DNA from: Phoronis australis
Taxonomy: Eukaryota; Phoronida; Phoronidae
Direction of reading: 5' to 3'
Assembly: GCA_002633005.1 (NCBI GenBank)
Contig: NMRA01000135.1
Location: 592,183-656,182, forward strand
DNA length: 64,000 bases
The notes under the pieces were generated by a model, which was given only the letters and a program-made list of their open reading frames with translations, did not search any database and was not told the origin of the DNA. Of the stretch, positions 23,260 to 37,500 are shown one piece after another. How positions within the stretch are numbered: position 1 is the stretch's first letter; every line of letters begins with the position of its first letter. Both the position numbers and the translations under genes were made by a program.

Positions 23260-25597
23260 GCAAATGAGAGGAGTTTGTTGATACCCAATAATTCTACGCA
23301 AAAGTTGAACAGATATTGTAATTTAACTCAAACTTTTTATCATCAAGTCAATTCACCGATACTATCAGCAATGACTCCGACTTGACACAAAAAGACACAA
23401 AATCTGAATAAAGTGTATTAACAACATGGTTACATATTTCCAGTTATAATGGCAAAGTTGAGCTTGAACATTGTACACTGTGATTTTAATTTAAACGAAT
23501 TGAATAAATGAGAACGTAAAACACTGTAGGGTGAGGTGCTCACATGGCCATGACTCCAGCCACCAAGTATTTCTACTATTCTTGCTACATGCACAAACTT
23601 AACAAAATACATTGCATTTTCCATGAAACAGGCTCTGAAGCCAGACATCAGCGAAACAATTTGCTAATGCTAAAGTAGAAAATGTTCTGTACTCCAAATG
23701 ATGGCACAAATGTATAATTTATCTTGCACAATGTGAAATGATATGTTTCACAATACCACCACAAGGTTATCTAAGTCATCCCCACTTGAAAACTATGTTC
23801 ACGAACTTACGTGCACCACTAAAGAACAGACCAATTGCCATCTGCTAAAAACACTCACATTGCTTGAAAAACACAGCCTCAGTTTGTTGTAATTTTGACT
23901 ACTTTGAAAAAAAAAAATCTTTTGGTGAACCTTTTGATAAAGTCATTAATTTCAAGTTGGCTACTAAAGCCAGAATTGTTTCATTGCTCGGTGCCGATGA
24001 GTATGCTTAAAATACACAAATACGAAAATGTAAAGGGCGTAAAGCTTACATAGGAAAAATGGCAGTATCGTACAAAAATAAGTACCCAAAAACCATGATA
24101 TGCAACAGTTACAGGGCAAATGCATCTATGCTTGGCACCACTGTTCTCCGCTTTCAAAACATACAGGCAAATAAATAGTAAAATGAAGCGGTTTTGATTC
24201 TGTAAAAAGGCGTCGCTGCACATAAAGCAGTCCACCTATCTTGGAAATAATATTTGGTTCTTTCAATGGAAGTTCACAGCATGAGCTGAAGAACAGACAA
24301 ACTGAGAAGCTTCTTTGGCATGGCTCGATGTGGAATGCAGACAAACTAGGTAATTTTACTATAAAATGCACAAAATAAAATCATAACAAAATAGAGTTTC
24401 ACAGTGGCCATTTTTCAGTTATTCTGCACAACAGCAATGATTGCCAAAATTACAGACTTCCTATTTTTGAAAGACTTCCTAATTTACAGAAAACTGAAAC
24501 TTTTATCCCAGTGAAATTTTCTTCATCTGTTTTTGCTGAGAAATTTCACATTCTGCTGTCATACTCTGTGTTGAATAAGTTACGAATAACCATATCACTT
24601 TAAAAATGCAGTCATAATTCGCAAAAAAGCAATAAAAAAACAATAACTACCGCAGACTGAATAAATATAAAATCCAAAAAATACTAATCAATAATTACAA
24701 ACCAAAATGGAAGCCAGCTTCTTCATTGGATCCGAACAATAAACAACTTCATCTCAAAATGGGTGCAAAAACTTGTTGAAAGTTATTCTATAAACTTACC
24801 CACAAGGTATGAGTCTTCAAAGTTTAAAACTGGGTCAACAATTGAACACTTTCTACTCAGAACCTTAAAGTTTGATCTTAAAGAATGTTTCCACCAACTG
24901 CGAGCGACTTATGCATACTATAGTTCACTGCTACCGACTATAACCAGGAAAAGAACCACAGCGAGCAGACAATAAAAGTAGAGCCAACATCGCAAGTTAA
25001 GATCTGACTAAATGTAATTGTACAGTAACTTGATCTGCTCTTGATTGTGGTCTGGTATACTGATAAGCCACAGGTGCAAATTCAAGATCCTGATTAGGTA
25101 GTCCGATGAATGACATTTTTATGGAGAGCGCATGAATTCATTTACAAAATAAGATGAAGGAAATTGTTGATGTGTTTGAAACCAATCAATCGTGTGCTTG
25201 CAATGAGTTGTGAATGAAGTGTCAAGCTTGTAACTTCCCATAACTATATGTTTGGAATGCACACACATCAGTTATCTGTAAATAAAAAGGTCCACAGACT
25301 AAATTTCTCGACAACCGTGACATAAGTGACCAAGAGAACAGCTTCTGGTCCTGCACCAATGAGCTTAATGGTTTACAAATTCAAGGGAGGTCATGCCCTA
25401 GAGCTTAGGCATGGTCATGAGATGAAATGCAAAAACACGGCACTGGAAATCGGCTGCTACTTAGCACAACAACACAGTAATACTGTGAAATGCAATCCTT
25501 AAAATATACTGGCACAAACATCCAAACTATTGGATTCTTAACAGCATGCAAAAAGCCCATTAACAGGAAAGCAAAAACAAAAACAACAATTAATGCC
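23260..25597 (-). other. Probable DISP3 3' UTR and TSG101-DISP3 intergenic spacer
   Basis: This AT-rich stretch follows the DISP3 stop codon on the minus strand and holds no supportable exon on either strand. How much is 3' UTR cannot be said; I could not choose one polyadenylation signal. Confidence 0.4.
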
Positions 25598-28500
25598 TCA
25601 CTGTGGAAACAACGAGTTACCATCGGGTCCAGGAATGACGACTCCAGTCTTATTAACAATAAAAAGTATCAATGCCATAACACCAATGGTGACAATAGTT
25701 GCACATAGGGACTTGGCTGTAGCCTTCCAGTTACTTTTGAAGCGTGCTGGTGCCATGAGGGCCAGAAGGGCGATACACACCGTCAGGGTGTACACGATGG
25801 ATACGGTGATGTTAATGGCGACTATCTGACCAAACTTGGCAAACGGTTGTATGATGGTCTGCGTGAGAGGGATGGACGCCAGTACTGTGGTCAGGGCACT
25901 ACTCAGGATGGACACGCCAATGTGACTGACCGCAGCCGAGGTCCTCCAGTGACGCAGGCTGGACTCACTCTGGAAAGGGAAAAGCAATAATAGAAATAAT
26001 AGTAATAGTAATAATACTACTAATAATAACAACAATAATAAAAATAAAAACAATACAAATAATAAAAATATTGTAACATTACTGCAATAACTGGACTTCC
26101 AATCTATGTAAAATAATCACTTAGCATCAAGGTACTTAATATTGAAACTGTATTAACTTAATATGAGATCAATATTATAACATGTTCAACAAGAAACACA
26201 CAAAGGTGCAACTAAAACAAAGAAGAAAAAATTACTTAATACAAAACATTGTCTAACATTTATAGACACTTGATCGATAAGGTCCAGGTGATACCACAGC
26301 AGTTTAGCTGAGTGGGAAGGTATGCATTACAAAAGATGGTCACAGCATACGAGCGTGGTCAATATTGTGTTAATGCACGGTGTCCACTTTCATGCGGTAA
26401 TTAATTGAAATGAAACATGATCGCAGCTTTTACACGATAATGGCAAAAATAGCACAGATATCAACACGACCCTAACACGAATACAGACCACAGTAAGCAA
26501 GTTAGAATCATTTGCAACAAGCACCCTCATACACACCTGCTCCACCTCTGGTGGTGGTCGTTTGCCTGCAAGTATGTAAGCCTCCACCAGATGTACACAG
26601 TAGTCAACAGATGTCCCCACTAGTATGGACAGTGACACAGCCTCCACAGCGCCCAACTCCCAACCAGCAACAAAGAAGAGAGCAACCACCATACAGATCT
26701 CTCCTACAACAGCAGTCAACGAAGGCTCAACAAATTTGAAAGGCTAAGATCTGTGTAACATTTAGATAATTATATATTACGTAATAAGAAGATAAGGGGA
26801 ACATTTAGTTTTCAAATGGCTAAATGGTGAAAGAATATGAAAAATACTTCAATGGCGATCCGCCATCTTGTTCACTCTGTTCAGTATGTGATGATGTCAC
26901 CTGGACGAGTCTTACCAAGACAGCAGGTTGCCACAGAAATACCCCTCAACATTATGCTAGCATTATACCTGTAACCTGTTTAACTTGTTCATATATTCAA
27001 TTAACCTCTCTTCTGTTTAAAAATCTGAATAATGGTTATTAAATTTATCAACAAATAAATATACCTTCACCTTTTTCATTTCCCTCAACGTTTCAAAAGT
27101 TAAAGTGGAAATTCGTGCGTAAGGGGAAAATGCAACATGAACTACTCCTATACGGTAAAATCTCATCAAGTTAAAACCCAATAAGAAGAAATATTGCAGG
27201 CGGTCTGATGCACATTGTACCATACATGCGCAGGCTGAGTACGTGGGCCCATTGCACTGATCCCCTGGAAACCATTTTTATCCTTCTTATTAATAAGTTA
27301 AAACCGAGCTGAGGAGCTAGAAACCTGACTCAAGGATTTAGCAGTGTGACCTAGTGGGACCCGAGTCCGCGACCTTGAGTAAAGAAAGCAGACACCTATC
27401 ACACTAGTCCACACTGCCTTCTCTAGGACTCAATATGGTGGACGAGTGAACTCTTGAAGCACTTTACCACCAGACTACATTTTGAAAATTAGTGCGACAT
27501 TCACAATTGAAATCTAATAAATTTCGACATCAGTCTTGTCCGAAATTGGCGAGACGTTATTGTAACTACCATAAATTTCAGCATACCAAGTATTGTGACA
27601 CACGTGATGATGAGCAACTTGACATGTGATGTGAACACAGCTACAGCAGCCACACAGATGACCATTGACAGAACCAGCCCATAGACGGCGCTACTGACAG
27701 CCACCACCTCCATCATCACCTTAACACACACACACACAGAGAAATTAAAACATAGAAAAGTTCTAGTTAATTAAAATACGGGAAAGACAATATTCCAAAT
27801 AAGCTTCATTTCAGATAAAAGCTTCATAGATTTTAACGGATATTTACCAACCAATCACGTAAAAAATCTTGTTCCCAAATCTTTAACTATTTCAGTACCA
27901 AGTCATCAACTTTTTTCAAAAATTTTAGAATCTTAAAAAATTTAAGCATGGTTATCGAATTTCTAGCGGTGTCCCAACAAAGAAGTTGATAATTATCAAA
28001 CCTCACTTACTTTAAAATTACTTAAATCTGACTTTAGGTCACCGCGGAAAAATGCAAACTAAGAAAAGTCCAGATTTTACTGAACTTTTGAATGCAACTA
28101 ATTTTTACTCCAAATTGGTGAAAGCAAATTAAAGAAAGAGTTTGTTGGCTTAAATTCATTCACTTTCGCTTATTTACAAAACGGACAAGAGACTGATTTT
28201 AAAAGACAATCATGGTATATTGTATTTGATAATCATGACCATGGATTCAAAGGAGATCAACAGAATTATGCTATATTATTTTCAAAAATCAAAGCTTATC
28301 ACTAGAAATAATCTTTAAATTACCAGTCTCCAGAAATGAGATGTCTGAAACATGTCTTGCAACGGGGAATCTTGGGAAATGTTCTTCTTGATGGAGTCGA
28401 TGAACTTCTCCCATTTCAAATACTGTTGATAAGCCGTGAAATAGGACTGGCCTTGGTCAGTGGTCTGAAAGTGACAAATGTGCTCAAAGTTACAATCCAA

Positions 28501-31500
28501 TAATTAAAGATTTCCATGGTTCTCATGATTTACTGAAAGAATTACACCTGAACCCCTGCAGAATAACTCCTGAACCCCTGCAGAATTATAAAAAAAACTT
28601 GTCATATGAATTTAAAAACCATAGTCAATAAGATTGTCTCAGGGACTTCACAAAATATTGTGGAGTTTTTATTGTCACTGAAATTATGTGCAAAACAAAC
28701 AACATACCGATTCATAAGCGAAGGCCATCCAGATCACCTGACCCCTGATTATCTCTGCCAAGGCTCTATCGGGTAATGCCGTAAACCCGTCCACACTCCG
28801 CTGTATACCAGGCAAGTGGGCACACTCACTGTACAGCGACATGTAACCAAGGATGATGCTCTCTGTTGTGGACAGATCTGTTAAAAAAATAGTGTGAGTA
28901 TTCTGAAGAATGAGGACAAGTCTGAAGACCTAAGAGGTACATCATCCGTAGAAACCTCAGCAGAGTAATGTTAACATACACGAGTCCAATGTTTCAACAA
29001 AGTTCAAATGATCATTCTCAAGGAGTTCACCAAAACCCAACAACATGGTTACAAGTGACAAGATCAACTGATAACCAAAACTCACATACAAAAGCCACCA
29101 TCAGGGAGAAAAGAAACAATTTTGAAACAATAAAAGACTTACTTTTTCAATGAATGCTATGAGCGAAAGCCGAGACATTCTCAATACGAAAATCATTTCA
29201 TGAATAATTTTTCAAAGTTGAGAAAAACAAGTAGAGTAGACACCATAGAGGGGTAATGTCACAATCCCACACATTCTTCACTCCACTCAATAATGACAGC
29301 AGCTACACTATGAAAGAAAACAAATCTCACCACAATTTGATGGTGTCTAGTGATGTGCAAATGAATACTTGCTCGGGACACGAAGCATGAATTCGTTAGT
29401 AGGGAGAAACAGTGAGTTCAATCGTGCATCTTTGACGCTGTGTAACAAAGCGGTGTGTTTTAATCCATTTCCTTTCTTACAACTACCGTGATTTCCTCCT
29501 CACATCTCTGAGTACCTGTCTTAAGTGAAACTATCCGAAACAACTTACAGGGATTCCTAGGATCAAATGGCAGACATTGTGCTGAGCCAGGCTTCACCAA
29601 GTCCGTGTTGTTCCCAATCAGTTTACAGACACGGCACAAGTCTCGCACCATCTCACCGTTCACTCTGTTCTTAGCAAGGTCAAGATTTTTGCCAAACTCT
29701 TTGTTATAGATCAAAGATCCCTGTGAACATAACAAGGTGAGGATATTTGAGTTAGATTGCCAGTAGATGCGAAGGCTTACTTGGACCACCGACTTGAGTA
29801 TAAACTGAGATTAAGTGTTCAGTATTCATGTACTGATGGCATAACTTCATGACAAAGCAGTATTTTTGATATTTGCTATTTTAAGAGAACGGTATTTTGT
29901 TGTGGAGACTGCATGGAGTGAAGTGCAAAATTCAATTGTTTACCCTCTAAAAGCAGGCAATGCAAAATTCAGTTTGTTAACATTTGAGAGCAAGCAATGG
30001 AAAACTGTTTGTTTATACTTTGAGAGCAAGCAATGCAAAAACTGTTTGTTTATACTTTGAGAGCAAGCAATGGTTTAGTGAAAATCCATGATTTTTCTTT
30101 CAGAAATTCCTTTGAAACAGCATGACCCACCAAAGCATTCAAACACTGATAATTGAAGAATTTTGTAAACTCAATAAACCATCCACCCAAAAAGGTCACG
30201 ACCGGCTATTATATAACTCTGCATGGTACGAGTTGGCTTTTGGTTGCAATTTACAAGTCCAGTCAGTTTATTCAACAGTATCCAGTGAATCCTTATATTC
30301 CTGCCTGCAAAGTTAGCATATTAAATACCAACACTACAACTTGTGAAATTCTAATTAGCATTTCTTTCTTGTCCAACCTTGAACTGAAGCAGAAAATTAC
30401 ACCCAAAAATATTGAAATTTAAGTAAAAATGGACAGCCAGTGTGATCTTGAAATTTTAATAAGTCACTCCAGTCTCAAAAAAGAAACTGCAAAATATGGT
30501 GGACATTAAATACTTTTACCCAATTTATTTCAAGAATTAAAAAAATTTAAGGAAATGACGAATTAAAATATTACGTGAATGTAGGAATTTGTGGCAGGAA
30601 GTGACATCACTTCCTGCTACAAACTCCTAAATTCACATGACCAATGTTGTTCTAATCTTAACATTACACATGACTTGTTGTAGTAATTCACAAGACCATG
30701 AAGTGGTCTACTGAAGCCAAGCTTACCGAGGATGAGAACACATGATCATGCGACACATTAGAGTTGTTAACTCCTTTCAGTCCAAACACCACGTAGATCA
30801 TAGCACTTGATTCCAGGTTGGGTCTTGATGCTGCCTTCTTACACTTGTCCCCTTCACACAGGGGCAGGTCAGGGTCCACAGGGGAGGGGACCACGTGGGT
30901 CAATGTAGTAGTCTCAGGAAGGGTACCTAAAGAATGTCATCACGACAAGTGCCAATAAACAAACAATACCTCAGGTGCAGGCTAAGCTCTACATGCAGTT
31001 ACAAGGGCCTGTGCTGCCATTGAACAGTCTAAGAGTGTATCAGTCCTGTGAAGAGTGATCAGCGTGTGAAACAATGAATGACTCGACTAGCAGAAAGTCA
31101 AAGTCCACATGAAGAAATGCATCCTCATGTGTGCGACAAAAAAGGCCAATCAATGGCTGCAACTAATATTTCCACAAGCAATGACACTGGGTGTCACTGA
31201 AGGAGTGTGACTGTTTTTTTGTTCGTTAAAAGTTATTGTTCACAGGCATGTTTAGATCTTCAATCTTAACAGTAAGAACAAATTATGTCAATTTGTTCAA
31301 GAACACACAAGTTTTTTTAGATTGCACTTTCACCGACACACAATATCCTCCATTACCGTAGACTGGCCGTTTCACCGAGTGCCTTCTTACAGTCGTAGTT
31401 GTCCTAGGTGTGCTGGTAGTTTTTGCAGGTTTCTTATTTTTGTTGCTCCCTGAACTTGTAGGCTTTAGGTTCCAGTCAGGCCAGTGTATGGAGGGGGTGG

Positions 31501-34500
31501 GTGAAGGTTGCACGTGGTCTGGACGGTGGTATCTAGGGTCATCAGGCCTGGATGGGCTGGCAGCGGGGATCTCCTGCAGGACACAACAACGTGTTAACAA
31601 ACAACTCGGTCAATACACACAATTACAGCATCAAAACTTTCCTCCCTTTAACAGCACACGGGAATGATGGTTGGTTGATGTCATCAATTTAGCACAGTCA
31701 AGAACAGCCTTGGACATACAGTAGAGATATACCGCTTTGGCACAATGTGGGCAACACATGAGCAAAACAAAACGAAGCACAAAATTAATGACTACACTCT
31801 TCCTTGTGCAAATAGGCTAAAGGTGCTAAAAATTGCAGTTAGTCTGCTGCTAAATTTATGGAATGACTTCATGTTTCGGCTTTGAGGGCCGTGAAATAGA
31901 GTGACACCTATTGGCCAATTTTTCAATCAAATGTTCTTTTTTCACGAGGCTGCATACCACTTACAACAAGTTACTGGAATTGGCTTAATTTTATCACAAG
32001 TGTGAAAATCCAAGGTCTACATAACTTTTACACCCACTGTTCACTATTAGTATTTTGGTGGAAGTTTATGTACAGCTACCTAGCTGCCTAGGTCAGGAAA
32101 GGCATAACAAGATAAAAACGCTGTAATGATTACAAACCAGTGGTCCAACTGACATACATATCAAGACATTCTCTGGCCTTCAGTGTGCAGCCAAAAATAC
32201 ATCCATGTTCATGACTGAATTCATTTCCTTATTTGGAAGATCACATGACTTGACTAGCCTGATAGGTGTTTGTACATTGGCAATCAAAAATGGCTGTTGA
32301 GAACAAATGTATGATACACTGTTTATTTGTTATTATGTTATTATTCTGTACACATTGATATAGTATCCTTTCAGCAGCATGATATGAAGACAAGTGTATC
32401 TGTAGCACAAGGTTATACCATTGCTGCAGTATGAACACCTGCACAGAGTACGCAGAAAGTGAGCTTATGAATGTGTTCCTGTAACTGGGGACATCAACAT
32501 GGAATTAAAAGCAAAAAAAAAATTATTGTGTAGAGGGGACCAATCAGAAGCGTGCCAAGTTACTCAATGTCATTTTTATAAACCAATCATGAGCCAGAAT
32601 AGATCAGAGCCATCTAGTGTCTGCTAGGAATTAGTCAGTCTAATGCATATAATCTACCAAAAAACGTGAAGTGAAGAGATAGCCAATGCATCCAAGGGGG
32701 TAGTATTGACGATGTCACAACAAAGAATCTTATAAGTTAAGAAAACCGACAAACCTATCAATATATTATTCAATACTAACATAGTCTTCACAATATAAAA
32801 TACAAAAACTTATTCTGTGACCTTAAAAGAATGGACACTATTCTCAAAACCACAAAATCATTATATCAAAAAGAATCAGCATTGTGCAGTCATTCACCTA
32901 TGAAAGAAAATTAATGAACTATTTATTTAACGATTCCAACAATCAGACCCGTAATAAACTGACTACAAATTGCACGTTTTTATAAATCAGCTATTAATAC
33001 CATAAAGAAGCCGGAGCAGACGTCACAAGAAATGCCTTCAGCACTAAGGTTGGTCTTCAGATCCATGAACATTTGGAGATTAGTACCAGACTTGAACAGT
33101 AGAGGGGGCCGTGATGCAGGCTGCAGCTGGGTAACCAGTCCAACAGAGATGGCCAAGAGAACCAGGAAGGCAGCTGAAATATTACTTTCATTGTTGACAT
33201 GGTAAGTCAATAGATGGCAGGTATGTGCATCTCATAAACAACATGAGAGTGTCTGGTAATGAAAGCAGGTCAACGACTTCACAGAATATTGCATAATAAA
33301 AAGCTATACTGTTGAATATAACAGAAAGACACAGAGGTCGTACAGACATGAAATGACAACTTGATAACGAGAGACAACTAATGAGTTACAGGCGCAGAAC
33401 ACAATATTGACTTATTAAGTTTAACAGCCTGGAAAACATTACACAACAAACCTTTCCATTCCAACACAACTCAAACAAAATAAGGCAAACATAAAAGCCG
33501 TCTTTGTTACTTGGCGGAATTCTTCCGCCAAGTATGTTGGTCTGACAGGAAGTTTTTTTTTGTTTGTTCGCTCTCTACAGGTCGCAATTTCCGTCCGATT
33601 TTCACGAAATTTGCACACGTGTAGATCGGGAACTGCTAGAACGCCATTGTTTTTGGTCATGATCGGATACAAAATGGCGGACGTGGCGGCCATTTTGTAT
33701 CTGATTTCACAGTCAAATACTCGTAGAGGCAGCATTTTTCGACCTACATCGCTGAAAATCGGTACGAATATACTAGAACGCATGTGCTACAATTGTGCAG
33801 AAAATCGTTGACTTCCGGTTAAAGATGGCGGAATTATTGGACGTGGCGCATGCACACCCCGAAATATGGCCAAAAACGTTTTCTCCTGTAGAGGGCGTAT
33901 TTGCAAACCAATTACTTTCAAACTGGTCACGTGTTTGTTGAGTTTAATAAGCTTTTATAAAAAATTATTGAACCGGAAGTCACTTTCAAGATGGCGGCTG
34001 TGGGGCATGTTCACACGGTTTCAATTGCTCTGGTGTCGCATTTTTTATGGGAAGAGCAAATGACGTGAATTTTTGCATGTGGATTCCTTGAAGTATGGCC
34101 TTTCAAAAAGTCTGCGAGAGCGTATTTCTCAGACTTACCGTTTTTGAGTTATTTGACTTTGAATTTCAAAAAAAACCGGCAAATTTTCAATTTTCTCAAA
34201 ATTTTTTTGGATTTTTGCCAAACTACCACTTTAGGTAGAGTTTTGAACAGGCTTTCAGGAGATATTTTCCATTTTGCGCTACGACGTCTACTTTTTGAAT
34301 TATTCGAGATTTTCGGATACCGTTGTTCCTTCGGTCACACGTAGCTGGCTGGCTTTCAGTTCACTTTATTTTGGTTATGCCTAGTTGACCCAGACTGACC
34401 CAGCCAGCACTGTCCTACTGCAGACTGGACCGTCATGTTGTGCCATCTATTGTTCTTTATTGTAGTTGATTGTATGCTCTCTATTTGATTTCTTCGCTAG

Positions 34501-37500
34501 TCACATGATTCTTTATCGTAGTTCATTATATGCTCTCTATTTGATTTCTTCGCTAGTCACATGATTCTTTATTGTAGTTCATTATATGCTCTCTATTTGA
34601 TTTCTTCGCTAGTCACATGATTCTTTATTGTAGTTCATTATATGCTCTCTATTTGGTTTCTTCGCTAGTCACATGATTCTTTATTGTAGTTCATTATATG
34701 CTCTCTATTTGATTCCTTCACTAGTGACATGAATGTTATCGTGTTATTCATTATTGCCGCTTTGATCGTCATAATTGTCGTCGTCCTCCCCATCGTCGTC
34801 TTTTCGATTAATTCCGCCAAGTTTCGCTCCTCCGAGCGCTCTCGTTTTATGTCTTCGTTTAGTTGTCCTTCAGGGTATGTAGGTCCATTACTATGAATAA
34901 GTTGGACAAACTATAACGGAACCTATTGCCTTTTAAAAATCCGACTCACCAAGGAACTAAAAAATAAAAGTCCTTTAGATGAATAGACAACTTTTTAATG
35001 CTCCGGCATCTCTTTCCTAGTATATAACTGCCTCGCATTTTTTGGTAAACTTACTTAATACCCCTGTAAGTGTTCAGAAGCTATACAAAAGATGGCACAG
35101 TCTGATATAACATGCTCGGACTTTGAGAACCAGTTGATGCCTGTTATTCAGTAGAGAAAACTGGTTCTCAAAATGTGCGTACATTATATCTGACTACTAC
35201 CCAAAAGATGATAAATATATATGGAATGTCTAAATTCCCACAGAATAGTCACTCACCTAAGACCAGCCACCTGAACTTTATGACAGGTACAGCGATGTAA
35301 TAGTACATGAGAGCCTGTATCCTACTGGTCAGTGTACACCCCTCTGACCTACGGACATTCTGGTCAACGGACCTCCATTCATCTTCCAGCACCAACATTG
35401 CAACATCATCATCTACACAACAGATGGCAGCACTTAACTAGTATTTGTACAGTAATCAATATTCTTCACTTACTCAGCACACAAATGGAAAGTTAGTTTT
35501 CTAAAAATATCAAATGGGAACTAGACCATAATAATTGTTGTATAGCTGCAGTTTGCATTATTTAGTGATAAAAATAGGATTATTTGCAATAATGACAATT
35601 TCGGCAAACAATTTTGTCACAACAAAATAAGTAAAAAATGACTAAACCAATATAGTCTAGGATAATTGAAATCTAGCAAAACAGGGATACGTTTTGAACA
35701 TACATAACGAGAACTTGCCCTAGCTACAACTTGTTCCAGGGTTATCTTGTTCTAGGACAACTCGTCATGTGAACGGTACTTATATTTCACATTATGGTGG
35801 TGGCTGATATCCAAAGGTGGGTTAATGAATGCTGCATTTTGTACATGTTTAACTGTCTTGTTAACCAAACCATTTGGGGCTTAAATGCATTACCACGCTC
35901 ATCCAATATTGGATTCTTGTTGAATGAGCTGGCATCTCACAAGTCACAAGTGTGACTTTCTAAAACCGATCTGAGGTGGTGGCGTGTTATTTTACTGTAA
36001 TTATTAAAATCTCTTGGTCTATTTACACCATCCCTACTCGTATAATATATAATAAAAAAAATCACACCATGAGTGTACCACATATCCGTGCTCGTTCTTC
36101 TAAGAACGCAGGAACACCCGATAGACCGACCGAAACGTCGTGACAATGTAAATAGACAAGAGGTCGGTGTAAGTAGACCAAGAGATTTTAATTACAGTTG
36201 TAAGTCACAAGTAATGCGACATGTTCCAAGTCAATAACGAATTCTCAATTTTAGGGTAGATGAACCTTCTCAGTAAACTTTAAAAATTAATGTTTTCTTG
36301 ATTCGCTGATGTTTTTAATGTTTTGTTGGCAACGGAAATAAAATACCATCATGTTAAGGAATATTATGAGGACGATATTATGAGAGAAAAACACCTAATT
36401 CGGTTTTCATTTCAGCCTGTTAAACAGGTCGAAATGCAGAAATCTAAATGGACAACTGTAAAGTTAACACGAACCAATTCTATGACTGCAAAGCATTCCA
36501 CTGATTGACGTGGGGATCATTGAATTTTTTTTCCTCTGCCAATACATTTGTCAGGAAAATGTTTTACTAATCCCCAATCAGACTAGAGTAACTCACCTTG
36601 ACTAGCTTCATCCAAATCGAACATGGGCACATCATCATCAGATTGAGATGAGCTATTGACACCTGTCATGTCTGATTGCTGACTAGATGACAGGAAGTGC
36701 GTGATGTCACCAGGGAGAGGCATGCTGGGAGAGGCCTGACACTTAAGGCAGCTGAAAGTATGATTGTATAGATGTGTAGCCACATATATATGTGAGAGGA
36801 CGCCTGGGAGCTTGTAGTCACTGGGGCATGGGCTGTAATACTGATTATGGACAGCAAACACAACCAAAGTTTGTCTTAAAATGGTTTTAAATTACTGATT
36901 GACCACAGCATGAAGTTGCTTTAAAGGGTCAAAACTGGAAAGCAAGTTAAAATAAAAACAAGAGCAACACAGAGCGCTGATCTGAGGCCACGGCGTGCAT
37001 CGCATACAGCACACAGATGAGATGATCATTTTTTAAACATTCTCATAAAAAGGAGCAACGCTAGTAAACGTAAAATAACCCCTAGGGGGTGCAAAGCAAA
37101 TCAGTAATTCTCTGCACATTACGAACACACACCTGCTACCTTTCATTGCGATTCGTCACACAGTTTGGAAGATTGGGAGGCGGGCAACAAAGAACTTACA
37201 CAAAAACAATAAAAAGGCCACAAGGGGGCCAAACACAGGCCAAATCCATTTGAAACGAGCCTTGTGTTGTCATCTACAGTATACTAACTCATCTGTCAAA
37301 TTTCATGAAAAACCATCCAGGAACTTAATAGATATTCAATGAAAACACCCAGAAAAACAAAATGGTCACTGCAGACTAGTTGGATTGGACACAAAATACA
37401 TTTCAGTTGTACACCTCTCCATGAAATTGCACAGAAATTTCATAAAAATTATGAAATTGGCCACTAGGTGGTTTATACTAAATCCATCTGAAATGTCGTT

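Noticed and set aside
34451-34735. Possible CRISPR array
   Set aside because: The 56-bp units are directly adjacent with no variable spacers, and the genome is eukaryotic. It is a minisatellite.
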